Positions 20,800-34,437 are shown, numbered from the stretch's first letter. The stretch is 64,000 bases of DNA from Bombardia bombarda (GCA_030512295.1 JAULSR010000002.1:4216001-4280000); one strand, 5' to 3'. Numbers and translations: made by a program. Notes: generated by a model not told the origin, from the letters alone.

Positions 20800-23700
20800 T
20801 CTAGTTGTCCGGCTACCCCAAAGAAAAGAAAAAAAAAGAGATCTCTGCTTCCTCTTCAACTTCTTTTGGACTTGTGTGTGTGTCAACTCAGATCACTGAA
20901 GTGGTGGGCCTACAGGTAATAGCTACCTACCTAGATAGGTACCTACGTAGGTACCAGGGTAGACAGACAGGTAATAGTGGTTAATGGCTGGGGTTAGGCA
21001 GGTATCTGATCCTGACGTGACGTGATTGAAGCCTGGGCTCGTCGTCAGACCTGATCAGAAAAAAAAAGGGAGCAATCCTTGCTTGGGGCCCTTGGTCAGT
21101 CGCGACCAGACAGGGGCTGGCTGAGCCGAATCCAGTCCTCGCGTAGACTGCAACTAGATAGATATCAAATGGATGTACTCACCGTGAGTCAAGAAGAGAA
21201 AAAAGGCACCGGAGCTAACATGAAACCAGAGACAACGATGCCTCTAGATACTAGCCACCGTTGGCCTTGTCTGTCTCTGACAGGCTGGGATTTGATGCGA
21301 CTTGAGAGGTTCGGTTGGCGCAAAGTAGGTAGGTAGCTGGCGAGAGGGCAGGGTTTGGGCGTTCAGACGAGGTGCGATACCTGCCTTTGTGTTCAAGAGA
21401 GCCTGGACTTGACGTACGTGAGCAACACACACGAACATACAAATCGTCATACACACCATAGCTGGCATACAGGCCTGCTCCCCACCCTCACACACACACC
21501 TATAGTGCACACGGCTTGGGATTCCGTCGTCTGGTGGTTGCACCCAGCGATTAGGAGAGACACACGGTGCTGTGCTGCAGGGCCCACACAACGAACCGAC
21601 CAACCCCAGCCAGCAGCTGCAGGAACCTAGGCGTAGGAGGGAGGGAATGAGACACACCTGACAGGCGGGATAAGTTCGAACTGAAGCCAGCGCTGACCCA
21701 GTCGAGCTTCTTCGTAAAACTATGAGCTGTGCTTGCTTGCTTTGGCTTGACCAACATGTGCCTGGCTAGGTATATGCACAGCGGCCTTGGGGGTCAGCCA
21801 CGCGTGTTGTCTAGCTCAGGCTCCTTGGCAATGTCTTCAGCCTGAGAGTGGTCGCGCTGGGTGGCCTCTGGTCTCGGTTCTGTAAGACAGTCGGGCTTGA
21901 CTGATGGTGGTTCTGTCGTGTCTTGGGTATTATGGGTCGTTGTTGGTGGTGATGGTGACGCAAAGAAGAAAGGGAGGCAATATTTCGAAGCTTGACAGAC
22001 AGGCATATGCAGGAGCGAGCGAGGTGACGCCCTTTGGCCGGCCACAAAAGTTCAAGTCCCACCGTGGAAGGACTGAAGGGTATGAGGAGAGAGGAGATGG
22101 GGAGAACCTTGGGGGCAAGAGGTGTCATGCAACCACCAAAGTGATATAACCTCCGTGTGACTGGCCGAATAGAAGGCTGGTACATAGACTATCAAAAACA
22201 AACCACCCAGGTCGGTAGGTAGGCAGGCAGGCAAGGAGATAGGGAGGTAGCAGTCTTGGGTGTTTGCAACGGAGATCCATGTGGCTACCAATTCTAGAGC
22301 CAGACTGCTCCAACCCGCATCCATGTCTACCTCCTGCATTGGCCAGCCGGCCAGCCAGGACCCCCAGTTGTCTGCTGTATGCTGTATGCTTCTCGTTGCT
22401 CATGATATTAGTCTAGGTAGCCTGAAGCGCGTCGACTCGTTGTTCGCACTTTGTTACCACCGCCCCATTCATCATATCCCATCTGATGACCCCCCTGTCA
22501 GCAGCAGCAGAGGACCATGGTACGGTAGAGCAGCATGAATCTATCACAGCAGGTGTCCTACCTCGCTGACAGCGGGGGATGTCCCTCAGATGCGTCTGCG
22601 CCTGGACGACTAGACTCTGTTTCTTCTCTTATGCTGATAGCCAAATAAACTCCCTCCCGTTGTGCTCCCCGACGGGGTGTCGGGCACATGCATGTGGTGC
22701 ATGTGGACTTGAATGATGTCTCCAGTTGAAAGCATGGGGCCGGTCCAGAAGGAGGGCCCGACAAACGAGATGCTTTAACAAGGATTCAGCATGTCTCATG
22801 GTCGCGAGCTAGAGAGCGTGGAGTCAAACACCACTGGACTTCTGGGGCGTCCAAGTCACAGTCAGATGACGAGGATGATGGGCTTGCTTCTTCTTGTGGC
22901 GATGCAGAACAGCTGTAGCAACACTCTGGCCGCATAAGTGATCCTGGGCATGTATATCGGCCATCTCTGCCCTGGTGTGAGACTGTATTAGCTGCAATGG
23001 CTGTATCCCGTACCGAGTGTGAAAGAATCTTCTAGGACGTACAGAGCTCCCATGGGCTGCTACGGCTTGGTACGTACTTCGCAAACGGATAGCAGTACGC
23101 AAACAGGCGACTTGTACGCCAACACCTCCGCTTTGGCCTTTGCGACCGAGAAGCCCCAGGGGCCACCATAGGTAGAAAGGTAGGTAGGCAGTAAGGCTCT
23201 GGCCGCCAAAGAATGCCCATGTCACCAGCAGCATAACCTACCTACCTTATGCTGCCTTGCTTCTCTGTCTTACCCCCACTCACGCTCCAAACTCGCCCTA
23301 CCGGTAGAGTTTTTGGTCAAGACGGCCAAAGTAGCCTATGGCCTCTCGGTGAACGGATACTTGACGCCCATGTCGGCAAGATACAGGTGTCTCAAGCGAC
23401 TCGGATAGGGGTGAGGACGAGATATCAGAAAACCACGACGAAGAGGCAAATGACAGATCTGACATGAGAAGAGATATGATCTTACTCTGCCCTGCCAGTA
23501 GCAAACAAGGTGTTACTGCAAATAGGGGCCGGGCCAGGCCAGGCCAGGCCAGGCCAGGCCAGGCCTGGCCTGCCAGAGGGAGAGGGAGGGGGAGGGGGAG
23601 GGGGGGACCAAACCAGCCCTGGTTTATCGTCCTCCGTCCCACGCATGCTATGGCAAACACAGTGGTGAGACAGGTGCCATGATAACTGTAATGGGGATTG

Positions 23701-26700
23701 CTGGCCATATTGATGTCTCATTCCCAACAAAGGTACGAATGCCTTTGCTGAGTGCTAGATATTTGCATTCTGCTGCAGAGCATGCTATCAATGGGGCGAA
23801 CAAAAAAGAAGACATGCAAAATTAATTGGAGAACGTAACGCAGAGTATTTCGTCCAGCACGAACAGCGCATCAATGGTACATCTCAACTGCAGCTTTGGT
23901 GCGACCAAGCCGGTCATGATAGGCTGCAAGGAACGTCAGGAAAGCAAAAGACTGTATTGGAAACGATCATCTTTTGCTCTTGCTTGCTTGCTTGACCGAG
24001 TTTCGTCGTGTTAACGGCGGTCTACTGATGTGTCGAACGCTCGCTTCTTCTCGACCGACTGTTGCCCTTCGAGGCGTCTGCAGCACGGTACAGTGCAGCC
24101 AAACAAAGGGAAACGGTGTTGACCAACGGAGGCAAGTGACAGCTCGACTGTAATAAGGGGCATGGTGCTTGGTCTTTCAAGGTTTACCCTTGACCCTGGC
24201 GTGTTTGGCAGAAGATGAAAAAAGTGCAGGTGGGAAAATCTGCAAGGCCTGCCCCTTTTCAAGTAAGTTCGACTGCAGAGCTTCCCGAGGCGGCACAGCT
24301 CCCGGCCTCTGGGCAAATACGCCCGATGTTTGCGTTCCGGAACCCCTTTGCCCTGCTTCCTTCCCTCCCCCTCCCCCTCAGATCAGCAATTTCGGTCGCT
24401 AAAGAACCAAGTCAAACCGAGAACCGGGCAACGACTGGCGGGCAGTGGGAATGTCTCAGTGATACCAGCTTGGACATACTGTGTACTTCCAGATAAGCAT
24501 TGCTGCTCCACCTCGACGGAGCCGCCCCAGAATTGACAAGTCCAGTCGGGCTGGGGGGGGGGGGTCACATGGTCGCATATGTTTGCCTGTCTGTGGCTGC
24601 AGGATTCATGCCGTGTCGTTATTGTGTGAGGGGGAGAGAATGAAGTACGCACGTACTTGGCTGCGATCGAAATCATGAACCTCGTGGGGAGACATGCCAC
24701 CGCGGGTGATGGTCGAAAATGGCAAACTCCATATCCTCCTAGAAAACAATTTAAAAGCAAATGCAGAGAACCGGGCAGAAGACAGGTGAATACTCTGTTG
24801 CCCGCAATAAATCTTAGAGGCATCGCCCAGCTCGGATACAGGATGCTTCAACGACGTGGGATAATGCGCCACACAAAATCGTCATTGGGCCACCGCCGTC
24901 CTGGCCTGCAAGATGGATGTTTGCATACTTGCCCCAGCTCCGGCAGCCCGCTTCTTAGTAAATCCGATCTCTCATCCCGAAATCCGAGGAAAAGAAATGT
25001 GAGCGATCTCTACCTGCCTGACATTGGGCTTGCCATCCGATTTGCCAGTAGGCTGCGAGGCTTCGTTCGATCGCAAACACGCAGTCATGTTGCAAGCTCT
25101 TGCTGCAGTTAGCCAAGATAAGTGCCCAGCCATCGTTCCATGCCAGGGCGACAGCCAGCTCGGGTGGTTCTGGTGCCCCAGCTGTGAGCCGTCGGGAAAG
25201 TGGAGAGAGCTGAAAATCCAAGAACCTGGAACAAGCTGATTCCGTGATCTTGAGAATTATGGCCTCGGCCCGATCTGGGGCCTCGGATAGCAGGGTGCAG
25301 CAGTACCGACGGGTGCTGGCCATTAGGCCCTACTACCGAGACCGGTTCAGATGCCTTAGCCTTGATCTCAATCTAACCATATCAGTAGCTCACGATCTGG
25401 ACATGGCTACCACATGGTCGTTCAGTAGTCCCGCTTGGTCGGAGTCTCGAAAAATCCGCGACCAGCCTAGTCGTCCCGCAGATTGTGGCATTGATGATAA
25501 TGGTAGCGAGCCCGACATGGGATTTGGGCCCATCAAAGTGACAAGTAGACTAGTTATCAACCAACCTGATCTGGAGCTTGCCTCACAAGGGGCTTGGATC
25601 TTTGGTATACCCGTAGCAACCACAAGAACGACACCACATAGGCTACGGGCAAAAAAACACATGGAAGTGGAGGCGGAGGTTATGGAGCACGCCCAGGCCC
25701 AGGACGGGACGAGAGCTGCGGAAATTTTGGGAGGTTAGCTTCTGTCGGTTGCTTACAGAAAGTAGGACCAAGGTCCGCGCTGTCAAGTCTTTTTAGTGCA
25801 CATTTGAACTGCAGTTGTCCGATGTGTTACGTGGAGACTTGTAGCAGTAGCAAGAATTGCGCTGGGGTCGAGATCGTTGGCTGCCGATACTGAAAGGGCA
25901 GTTGTGTGCAGGAGAGACCGTCTCACCACTGTTATCGGTTTTCTAGACCACATCATCTCAGTAAGAGCGCGGATAGCTTCCGAGTAAGGCAGTGCAGCCG
26001 AAAAATTCGGCATGGGTGAATCTAGATTGTGGCTTGCAGGTTGTTTGGAGTTCCCGGGATTACGAGCCCATGTTTGAGTGTCGTGATGGACATGCCTTGT
26101 ATATTTAAAACAAGGGCTTGCCACAACGGATGAATGAGGAAGCCAAGTTGGGTTAAGACCCTCGATAGGCATCCTGTGTACGTCCACCAACCGACTTTGA
26201 CCGACTTGTGGCACAAAGGTCGCCACGAGAAAAAGAGCGAATTAATCCGTTTTGTGGTCCTGTCTTTCTACGTCTAAAGCTCGTTGGTAAGTCGCCTTTC
26301 CTCTTGGTGTAACAGGCCTGGTGGTGCGATTAATTCCAATTATATTCACTGTGCCAAAAAGCCATTGTTGTCTATAGCATTCGTCCGCCACAAGGAGATC
26401 GGAATCGGGACGGCGGGGCTGGCCGTAATCTGAGGCGACTTCGATGCTGAGCGGACTTACACGAACCGGCCGTGAGTTACGTCCGTGATTCTTTTCCCAA
26501 ATGGCCACTGATGGATAACCAATACTTGAGGGCAATGCCTCACATGTACAAATAAATAGCAAGAGGGGAAAGAGGTACCTATCGTCACAAAAGACGGGAG
26601 GCGCGAGGTGCGATGACATGCCAGACTCGGTCCGACGATATGTTATTGGCAGTTATTGAGAATAACACGAGCTCTCAGAACACAAAGAGGGGGATCTGTA

Positions 26701-28041
26701 TGGGACCTGACAAAACCGATTGGAATGCGGCTGCCGAGAGACTGTGAAGAGTAGAGCGACTTGAAAGACGTAGTAATCGTATCGAGACTTGTGCTCATTA
26801 TCGGTTTCAGGACATCGGGATTGACTTTGACCCCAGTTGCGTTTGCACAGTCCCCGAGAGGTAATCGCATGACTGTTTCGATTGGAATCCATGTCGTGTA
26901 GCAAGCTGTTTTCAACCCCACTGATAGCATCGATTGAGGTCTGTGGTGAGGGGCGTCTGGCATTATTCGCAAGGCTGAGGGGAAACCTGATAGAATGTCA
27001 CATATGATACCGTCAGATCGTCAGTGTCAACTGTGGTGGGCTAGTATACTTTTGCATATTCAGCCAGCAAGGTCCAGGACCAAGACGCCTATGATGCTGC
27101 ATGTGCAAGTAGCAACTTAACCCTAGACAGAATTGTCACAGGGTGGCCATGACACAGCTTGTAAAAGCATTATATGAAGCCCAAGACCACCTTCATGTAA
27201 CGACAGGATTGCCCGGGACAAAAGAACTGACATGACAAAGAATAAGAATATCGGGGTAGATCGTACTGGGGTGTTCTTTCGGCCATAAACGTGGAGCCTG
27301 CAATCACAACCAGTAAAGTCCGGCGCATGTTGTGCGACTGACAAGCGTCTGGTCGACCGGGAGTCTTTCATGTCTCCGCGGCGGCTAGCTGCCAGGAGCT
27401 GCCAAGAGCTGGGGAAGAGGAAGGGTGCAGTCCAATAACTCAAACACTCCAGCTCGCCTCGGAGGTTGCCACGAAAAGAAAAAAAGGCAGTAGGTAGAAA
27501 TGCTAAGATGCAGAAATGCGTCTACGCCAGGGTCCTCGATGAGGCAAAGGAGGCCATGCCGTGGGCAACAACTTGATGGTGGGAATTGTTCGGAACAATC
27601 GCATGGACAATGGTTTGTTTGATTGACTACCTTGCTGCAAGTACACTGGCGCGCTCGATCTCAAACTCAGGTCAAGGGGGGATGTCCATCGGGCTTCGAT
27701 TGGTGGCGTTTGGTGAGATTGTTCGCATCCGCCCGAACGACTCTTATCCCAGTCTGGAGTCGACACAATCAACACCCACTTAGCGTATGATGCCAAAAGG
27801 GGTTGGCGAGGTCGGGATTGGTTATGTGCCAAGAACCGTGAATGGGAGAATGACCTGGCCTCAGACGTCGACATGCTTTCATCAGTAATGACAGACAGCC
27901 TAGAGACTCGAGGAAAATCCCATGAAATCCCAACCATCGTAAGAATGATGACGAGATGCCCAGCAAATCTTACAATGCGTTGGGCATTGTAGCCTTTGGT
28001 GAAGAGACATGGATGCAGGACTGCACTGTCAATATGACGCT
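20800..28041. other. 7.2-kb gene desert upstream of the Zn2Cys6 gene
   Basis: No reading frame here has domain signatures or convincing splice-joined partners; the longest (about 160 codons, 25244-25738 +) looks random. It contains TACCTAGGTA-like words (20915-20960), an AGGCC repeat with a G-rich tract (23527-23608) and poly-G (24552-24565). 25750-27500 is less GC-rich. It separates the Zn2Cys6 start from the 3' end of the cyclophilin gene. Confidence 0.6.
23527..23608. repeat. (AGGCC)n repeat followed by a G-rich tract
   Basis: Eight AGGCC-type units (CCAGG palindromic overlap) run directly into GAGGGAGGGGGAGGGGGAGG-type purine sequence with several G-runs, which could form a quadruplex on the plus strand. 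Confidence 0.85.
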
Positions 28042-29586
28042 TCATCTCCTTCTAAACTCGTCGCGTCCGCCGCGTCCTCGGTCCCTGTCCCTGCCACCGC
28101 GGTGGTGATCTGGGTCACGTCGGTCTCTGCGATCCCAGTCGCGGCCGTCTCGTGTCCCATTCGCATCGCGTGAAGAGCCACCACGATGATCGCGATGGCG
28201 GTCGCCTCTGGGGCTCCGGCTTCGACGCTCAGCGCCATGCCACCTGTCTCGGTTTGGTGGTTTTGAATTGTCGTCGTCACGGCCACGAGGACGCTCGGTA
28301 TGTCTTGATTCGGCTTCTTCTCGGGTGGGATCCTTGTGGTGGCTACGCATTTCATCCAAGCCGTGGACCATCTCGTAGTTCTCGTCGTCACCGCGGGGCT
28401 CATCTTCATTGCGGTACTTTCGCCACTTCTCCAGCTCTCGAACGCCGCCCCATCCTGCTCCCCTTCTTGCGGCGCTTTTCCGCTTGGTGTTGGTCTCTGA
28501 GCGCCAAACTTCACTGAGCCGACTTACGCTCTGGCTGAAGTCGACGTGAATGCGGCGGTCATCGATCAGGGTGTTCTTCATTTTATCGTAGGCGGCCTCG
28601 CAGGCGTTCTTGTCCTCGAACTCAATAAAGGCGTACTGCAGACTGTCGCCCGTCTTGCGGTCTCGGATAACCTCACAACTCAGGATGTTGCCGAAGCGGC
28701 TAAAAATCAGCTCGAGGTCCTCATCCGTAGTGACTGGATTCAGCTTGCAGACGAATAAGACGTTCTCGGGTGGCTTGACCTCGGCAAAAGGCAAATCGCC
28801 CATCATCTCGAGAGTCAGAGCCTGGGCGGCCGCCTCGCGCTCTTTCCTCCGACGCTCTGCTTCAGCAGCCGCCTCCTCGTTGGCTTCTTCGTCGAGAAGT
28901 TCCTCGCCTTCTGCGATACGGATGGTAGCTTTCTGCGCACTCGTGGGAGGCGGCGATGCGCTCGGCTCGCGCAACCCGGCGGGATCTGGGTAAGGGTCCT
29001 CGAGCACGACGGTGTGCTTGATGCGGATGTCAACAAGCGGGTGACCACGCTCATCCACGATAGCATCGTTGATCTTCTCCAACACATCGAAGCCCTCTAC
29101 CAGCTTGCCAAAGATGGCGGCCTTGCCGTCCAAGTAGTCTGTATTGTCTCCCAACGTCACGATGAATTGCGACCCAGCCAGGCGGATATCGGGGTCGGAG
29201 GGGTGTGGAGCAGTTGCCATACTGACAGTGCCGCGTTCGAGATGCTTGAGTTTCGGGTGGAAAAGCGCTGGAAAGGTCCTGTCTGCTGGGTCGCCCGAGA
29301 GCTGGCCCCAGATGGAGGTGCCGCCATCGGACTGGGTGGACAGGGGCCCGAGGGGATCGCCGGTCTGAAAGGAGAAGGATTTCTGGATCGAATGGATTGG
29401 GGAGAAGTTGTAATATTTGACCTTGCAGAGCTTGAGGAAGCTGGGTGTGCAAATGGCGATTAGCAGCTGAGATGTTGTTGATGGCGGGGGAAGAAACGTG
29501 ACTCACTTCTCGCACATCTTAGGCGCATAGTCAACCAGCAGGTCGACAACGATGTCGCCGGCGCTGGTCTCTAGAAGGACCGACAT
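28042..29586 (-). CDS. cyp6: Cyclophilin-RRM protein Cyp6 (PPIL4-type peptidyl-prolyl isomerase)
   Basis: Nuclear multidomain cyclophilin linked to spliceosome and Pol II function. Exon 1 is 29507..29586 (MSVLLETSAGDIVVDLLVDYAPKMCE) and exon 2 is 29440 down to 28042; the GTGAGT donor and CACCCAG acceptor restore KNFLKLCKVKYYNFSPIH. The product is 492 residues, the family size. Order: PPIase domain (about 1-170), an acidic/coiled linker rich in EEAAAEAERRRKERE, an RRM at about 250-330 with RNP2 LFVCKL and RNP1 QYAFIEFE, then a zinc-knuckle-free RD/RS-like tail rich in RDR, HRD and GGRD. The cyclophilin part reads SIQKSFSFQTGDPLG where catalytic cyclophilins have QxNFxxQxGDP, so activity may be weak, as in PPIL4. 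Confidence 0.93.
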
Positions 29587-30577
29587 GGTGGAAGCTGGCC
29601 AAGTCGCGACTCGGTTCGTCGTCTGGGCCTCTTCAAGACGCGCTTCGTCAATCAAGTATCAGCGCGTGCCCATGCAGGGCAGGGGAAGAAATGCGTCGGT
29701 CGCACTGCAGCTATTACGCCAAGACGGATATCGCGGTACGGATTGGTATTCTAGGTGTCGAGTAGGAAAGCCGAGGATAGTGGTGGTAGGTTATGGTGGT
29801 GGTGATGTGATGATGCACTGAATACTGAATTAAGGTAAGGTATCTGCAGTGCTGGGTGCGAATTGGAATCCCCATCCCATCGACAGTGGAATTTCCCCGC
29901 CGACGGTACAACCACGGACGGAAGTGGTGCACGCTTGGAGATTTGGGGGTTAGGGTATTATACGGGATAGGTACGCAGGCACTACCTAAACCGTATGATA
30001 CGAATACAACATCGAAATTCAAGTCGAAAGTGAGGTAAATAAATCTACAACGATGCGACCCGATCAGAGCCGCCTTCAATTAAACTACATGTATGTACTC
30101 GGGATGCTCAGTACCCGTCTGATGCTCCGCAACTGGCAACAAGAAGAAAACAAGAATCTCGCCACGATCCAATGCTTTGGGCTTGCCTTGCCGTTGAAGC
30201 TCAGGCTGTCTTTCCGGCATGCTCCATTCCAATCCACACGTTTTCCCTGTGCTGGGCTCGCCGACCCAGCACTCTGACCATTTTATGCAGCAGTACCCAG
30301 GTTTGCATCTCCCGACAGGATTTCGGGGTGCTGCTCTGCTGAAAGCCACCAAACAAATACCCTCAACTCCAAGCTAGTATGCAAGACTCCCAAATTTTAA
30401 AAGCTGTATGTACCGTAGGTGTAATATCCAAATCCCTCCTCGGTCTGGGAGGGAATAACCATAGCCAGAAAGGGATGTTTCAGAAAGAAAAAGCCAAACG
30501 CAGGCGATGGACGCCAATAATGAAGAGCTGAGGAAGAAAGACGCAAAGGGGGAGACACGCGACAAAGAGAGAGAGGC
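29587..30577. other. Intergenic region
   Basis: About 1 kb, upstream of cyp6 and downstream of the next minus-strand gene. Only scattered TGGTGGT-type simple sequence (29780-29810) seen. Confidence 0.5.
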
Positions 30578-31243
30578 TTATGCCTCGGGCGCGCTGCGTC
30601 GTTTCCTGCCACTTCGAAGCTCCCGCTCAGTGTCCATCAGCCGACATTGCACCCATGTGCGAAAAGCTCGGTCTCCGCGGACGGCTTCACAGTTGAGCAG
30701 TTCGGTCAAGGTGCGCTTGATGCCCTCGTTGACATTGCATAGTTTGGCCTCCTCGACCGCTACCTCGGCCAGCGTTGTCTCGTCCGGGACCGTTTCTAGC
30801 TCCGTAACGCTGACCAGGCCGCCTGACGTTTTCGTCGGAAGCGAGACACGCCTGTACGGCTGGCACAACGAGGACCCTCGAGATTGGTACGGTGACGCGT
30901 GGTCGACAGACGAGAGGCTTGTAAATGAACCTGTCCGCGTGGGTGACACGGCAGGGCTGGTGGCGGCGGTTGCTGTGCCGAATGATGTGGGCAGAGGCCG
31001 GAGCTCGTCGAGGTGCTGTCGAAGAGATTCGTGCTGCTCGTGGAGAAGGAGGTATTTCTGCAGCGCAAGGTCACGGTTGTGGACTTGTGGCTGAGGTGTG
31101 CTCTTTGGGGGGTCGGGCAGCGAGCCCATGGAGGTCGTCGACGCCGCCATCGTGTTCATGTCGGCGGCTGGTGCTAGCGGTGGTGGCAGGCGCACGCGAA
31201 TCGTGTACCGATTTGCAGCCGGGAATGCTGCTGGTCGGGTCAT
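30578..31243 (-). CDS. Small conserved Sordariomycete protein, function unknown
   Basis: A 221-residue product if begun at the first in-frame ATG (31243); the frame is open further upstream to a GTG at 31339, so an upstream exon is possible. The first half is Pro/Ser/Thr-rich with a predicted helix (HNRDLALQKYLLLHEQHESL). The last about 60 residues are charged and helical and look conserved: LCNVNEGIKRTLTELLNCEAVR, then WVQCRLMDTERELRSGRKRRS. I recall similar endings in uncharacterised fungal proteins but cannot name a family. The tail ends in a basic patch (GRKRRS) that could be a nuclear signal. Confidence 0.65.
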   Translation of the reverse strand: MTRPAAFPAANRYTIRVRLPPPLAPAADMNTMAASTTSMGSLPDPPKSTPQPQVHNRDLALQKYLLLHEQHESLRQHLDELRPLPTSFGTATAATSPAVSPTRTGSFTSLSSVDHASPYQSRGSSLCQPYRRVSLPTKTSGGLVSVTELETVPDETTLAEVAVEEAKLCNVNEGIKRTLTELLNCEAVRGDRAFRTWVQCRLMDTERELRSGRKRRSAPEA

Positions 31244-34200
31244 CGGAAGGTGGGAATGCCGTCTCCAGCTTGTCGGTCTGGGAGGAGGAGGTTGGGCGAT
31301 TGCGTGATTATGATCAAAAGACGCGTCTGCTTCATTCACCTCCTGTGTCTGTCGTTTGCACTGTTCAGGTCCTCGTCTGCGTCCAAGAAGGTTGGGCGGC
31401 CTGAGGTGGATGTTGGATCACTGCGCAGCATACGGGGTAATGCACTGCGGGTCCGCAATATGGCTGGCAGATTGGATGAAACAGTCGAGCCCAGCAATCG
31501 TGGAGCAGCCAGCCAGCAACACTAGAGATATCGATAGCTATGGATGGATGATAGTAGAGTCGGTAGTAGTCGCCGTTTGGTTGGGCGGTGGGCGGCCCAG
31601 TACCGTACCTAAGGTATTTGAGTTTGCGTCAAGCGTCAAATTGTCGTCACCGAGTCTGTTGCTCAGGGGGGGATGGGTATGGGGTCGGGTATGGTGGTGA
31701 ATGGGGTTCACGGTGGTAGGTGGAGGTGGAGAAGTGTTGGTGTTTTGTGGACGAGGTCGATGGGGAGAGATGGAGGGCCAGACGGCGTAGGTAAGGAAGG
31801 AGGGAAAATGGGAATAAGAGAAGAGACCATTGACAGCGAGATGAATGGGAGAAGAAAGACTTTCTCTCTTGTCGGCCCCAGCCCAGGCCAGTGGAAACTT
31901 GGTGGGAAGTAGCATCGATGATGGGAGGGCGTCAGTGCTAGTCGAGCTAACCCCCCCCCCCCCCCTGCCTGCTTGGTCAAATGGCAAATAAATGGCAAAT
32001 GGCGCGAGCGAGCGGGCTGAGGCGCGCCCCGACGGGCAGCTCCTCATTCAGTCAGGTCCTCTTTCTTCTCACCGCTTAAGCTTTACCTAAGGTAGCTTGA
32101 TGCTAGCGACCAGCTGCTACCCCTAGCGAGCCTAGCTCCTTAGGTACCGACACTACCTGACAGCACTGTACCTAAAGTGTAACATTTTGCTCGACCGCTC
32201 CATGTTCGATGCACTTTGATCAGCAATCGAAAGCCGCCAATTTCAATCCAGAAGCCACCCTCCATCGCCTGAGACATGCGAGATAGGCAATAACAGAAGG
32301 AATTAGGTACAGTAGGTACCTGGAAGGAACACAACACCAAATACCTGTAGGCATGTACATACATTACATTACCCTCTTGCGCACACAATGCCGTACCTGA
32401 CAAAATGGACTGACAATTTCGCATCCGACGTTGCAGTCTCGGGTTTGCAAGATGGCCATATCGCGGGCCAAGAGCCAGACTCTCGAGAGGGGCAAGGAGG
32501 GGCTTCCGAATTAAGAATGGTGCCGCAAACCTGGAAGCTCTGAATAGCACCTACCTGTAGTGGATTTTCTGCAAACGCAAATAAGTATCACCGGGTAGCA
32601 TTGTTCTAGCAAGCACAGCTGTCCTTTTTCTGAGGTACCAATGTGCATGTACTTCCTAAGTACTACGAGTACAGTGATGGGTTAGTAGGGGTACCTTCCA
32701 TCTTGCCGAATATGCGGCTTTGTGCGGTTTCCGTTGTCGGAAAAAAGTGGATTTGGGCGTTCATGAATGACAGGAGCTGAACAGACAATATCCGCATGTA
32801 CAGAACATAGAATGCGATAGTGCCCAACTGGGGGCGATGGGGGCGATAGGGGCGCCCAAAGTATTTGCAGCATGCATCCACCATTATACCACCCGTAGAT
32901 TGCAGCTATCTATATTGAATCTCGACTCACCAGCGATATTGGCTCTTTTTTGAATGTCGACCGAGATAACAGCCAAGGGAGGTGTGGTAGCGTTGAAAGC
33001 ACGGTTATCCATAACCAATACGGGGGAGGGGAGCCAGAGTCCAGACCTGAGGCGCTCGGTACCCACCATGTGGCTGGCTACTGCTATGGATACCTCCCCG
33101 CACCTCCCTCACCGGTCTCTCAACGTTAGGTCCTTCTGTGGGCAGTTGCAGCTGCTAAACATTACAGTTAATCTGGCAAGACGCATTCTTATTATCATCA
33201 CCTTAGCTTTCTACAGCAACTCAGTTGGGCTGTTGTTGGAAATCGACAAGTCAGCTCAATAAATGTTGGAAATAAATTGCATGGCAATTCTGACAGCACA
33301 AACCCGATAGGTTATCCACATTCTGGGCATGAAGCCCCACTGGCAATATTTTGTTAGTGACGTCGGCATCGATCGATCGCTTTCCATCCTAAGTCCTAAC
33401 CCTGCCTCCTTGTTATCCCGAAAGTGACATGTCCAGACTGCAAGCTCTAGTCCAGCCTTCGGACGTTTCTAGAACGGCAGGACCAGGATTCTACTGGGCT
33501 CAGTTCCTTTGATTGGTGCAAGCCAATATCGACGGGTCACAAGAGGGCTGCCGAGCCTCTATCGACTGGACTCCTTCTTCAACGGGTTCACGGATGATCT
33601 CACCATGACCTAATGTCCAAGCGGCTAGTGAGGGGAATCTGCTTACCTGTGTTTGTTCTTACTGGGGGTGCCATATTGAGACTTGAGAAGCAACCATCCA
33701 ACCATCCATTCCGACATAGCCAAAATAGGCAAGCAACCAAGCTGATGCTGAGCGTGCCTCATGCTTCATGTCAATCCCGTGCCTCGTGTCCTCGTTTCCG
33801 ACAACGCGGACGACCCAACGGTTCCTCTTGATCGACGCCTTCAAAAGGCGTTGCGTATCGTGTTGATAGATCATGTGTGCTATAGGATGTGCGACTCTGC
33901 AACCCTTTTAGGTGGCATATTTTCTTGATGAGCGCCAATACACGCACCCCAATGACCTCATACCAATGATCTAATACCAGTCGAGTCCGAGAGTCTGGTG
34001 TGCAACGCGGCCGTTGAAACCCCCACTCTCAATCGAGTGGATGAGCCACATCAGGAAATGTCCACATGACTGGAGCCGCACACAACCGTCGATAATCAAT
34101 CAATCACATAGCATCGTCACCAAGTTCGTATCAGAACCTAATATCAGCTGCATGTATCAGCTTATGAATTGAGGGTACCTAGAGAATAGTATCTATGGAA

Positions 34201-34437
34201 TGAAATCTCTTTTGAATTGTCAACGTCATGGATAAGGTGTACTGCCCTGAGTGAGCTGAGTTACTGTCCTATAGCATGATATCAAATATAGATGCTCTTT
34301 CAAGTTCCCCCCTGCTACAATCAGAAACATGCACAACTTATCCCAGAGGTCTCAGTGGCTATAGAAGATGTGAGTGGTATGAGTATGTTTATTGTACTTC
34401 GGAAAGGGAATAGACTACTACCTCTGTTCAGTCTCAT
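31244..34437. other. Gene-poor region
   Basis: 3.2 kb with no supportable gene. Contains a 15-base C homopolymer (31951-31965), a cluster of TAGGTACC-like words (32080-32330) and AT-richer DNA from 33270 on. Short open frames lack domains. Confidence 0.55.
31951..31965. repeat. C15 homopolymer
   Basis: Fifteen consecutive C in noncoding DNA. Long G/C homopolymers recur in this window and are relevant to the two frame breaks reported below. Confidence 0.9.

Noticed and set aside
25244..25738. 164-codon plus-strand frame in the gene desert
   Set aside because: Random-looking composition, no domain and no splice partner.
25750..27500. Degenerate transposon suspected in the AT-richer half of the desert
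   Set aside because: No terminal repeats, no reverse transcriptase or transposase motifs in any frame, and no strong RIP-like skew visible.
28152..28517. Plus-strand frame opposite the cyp6 tail
   Set aside because: Antisense shadow of the arginine/aspartate-rich tail.
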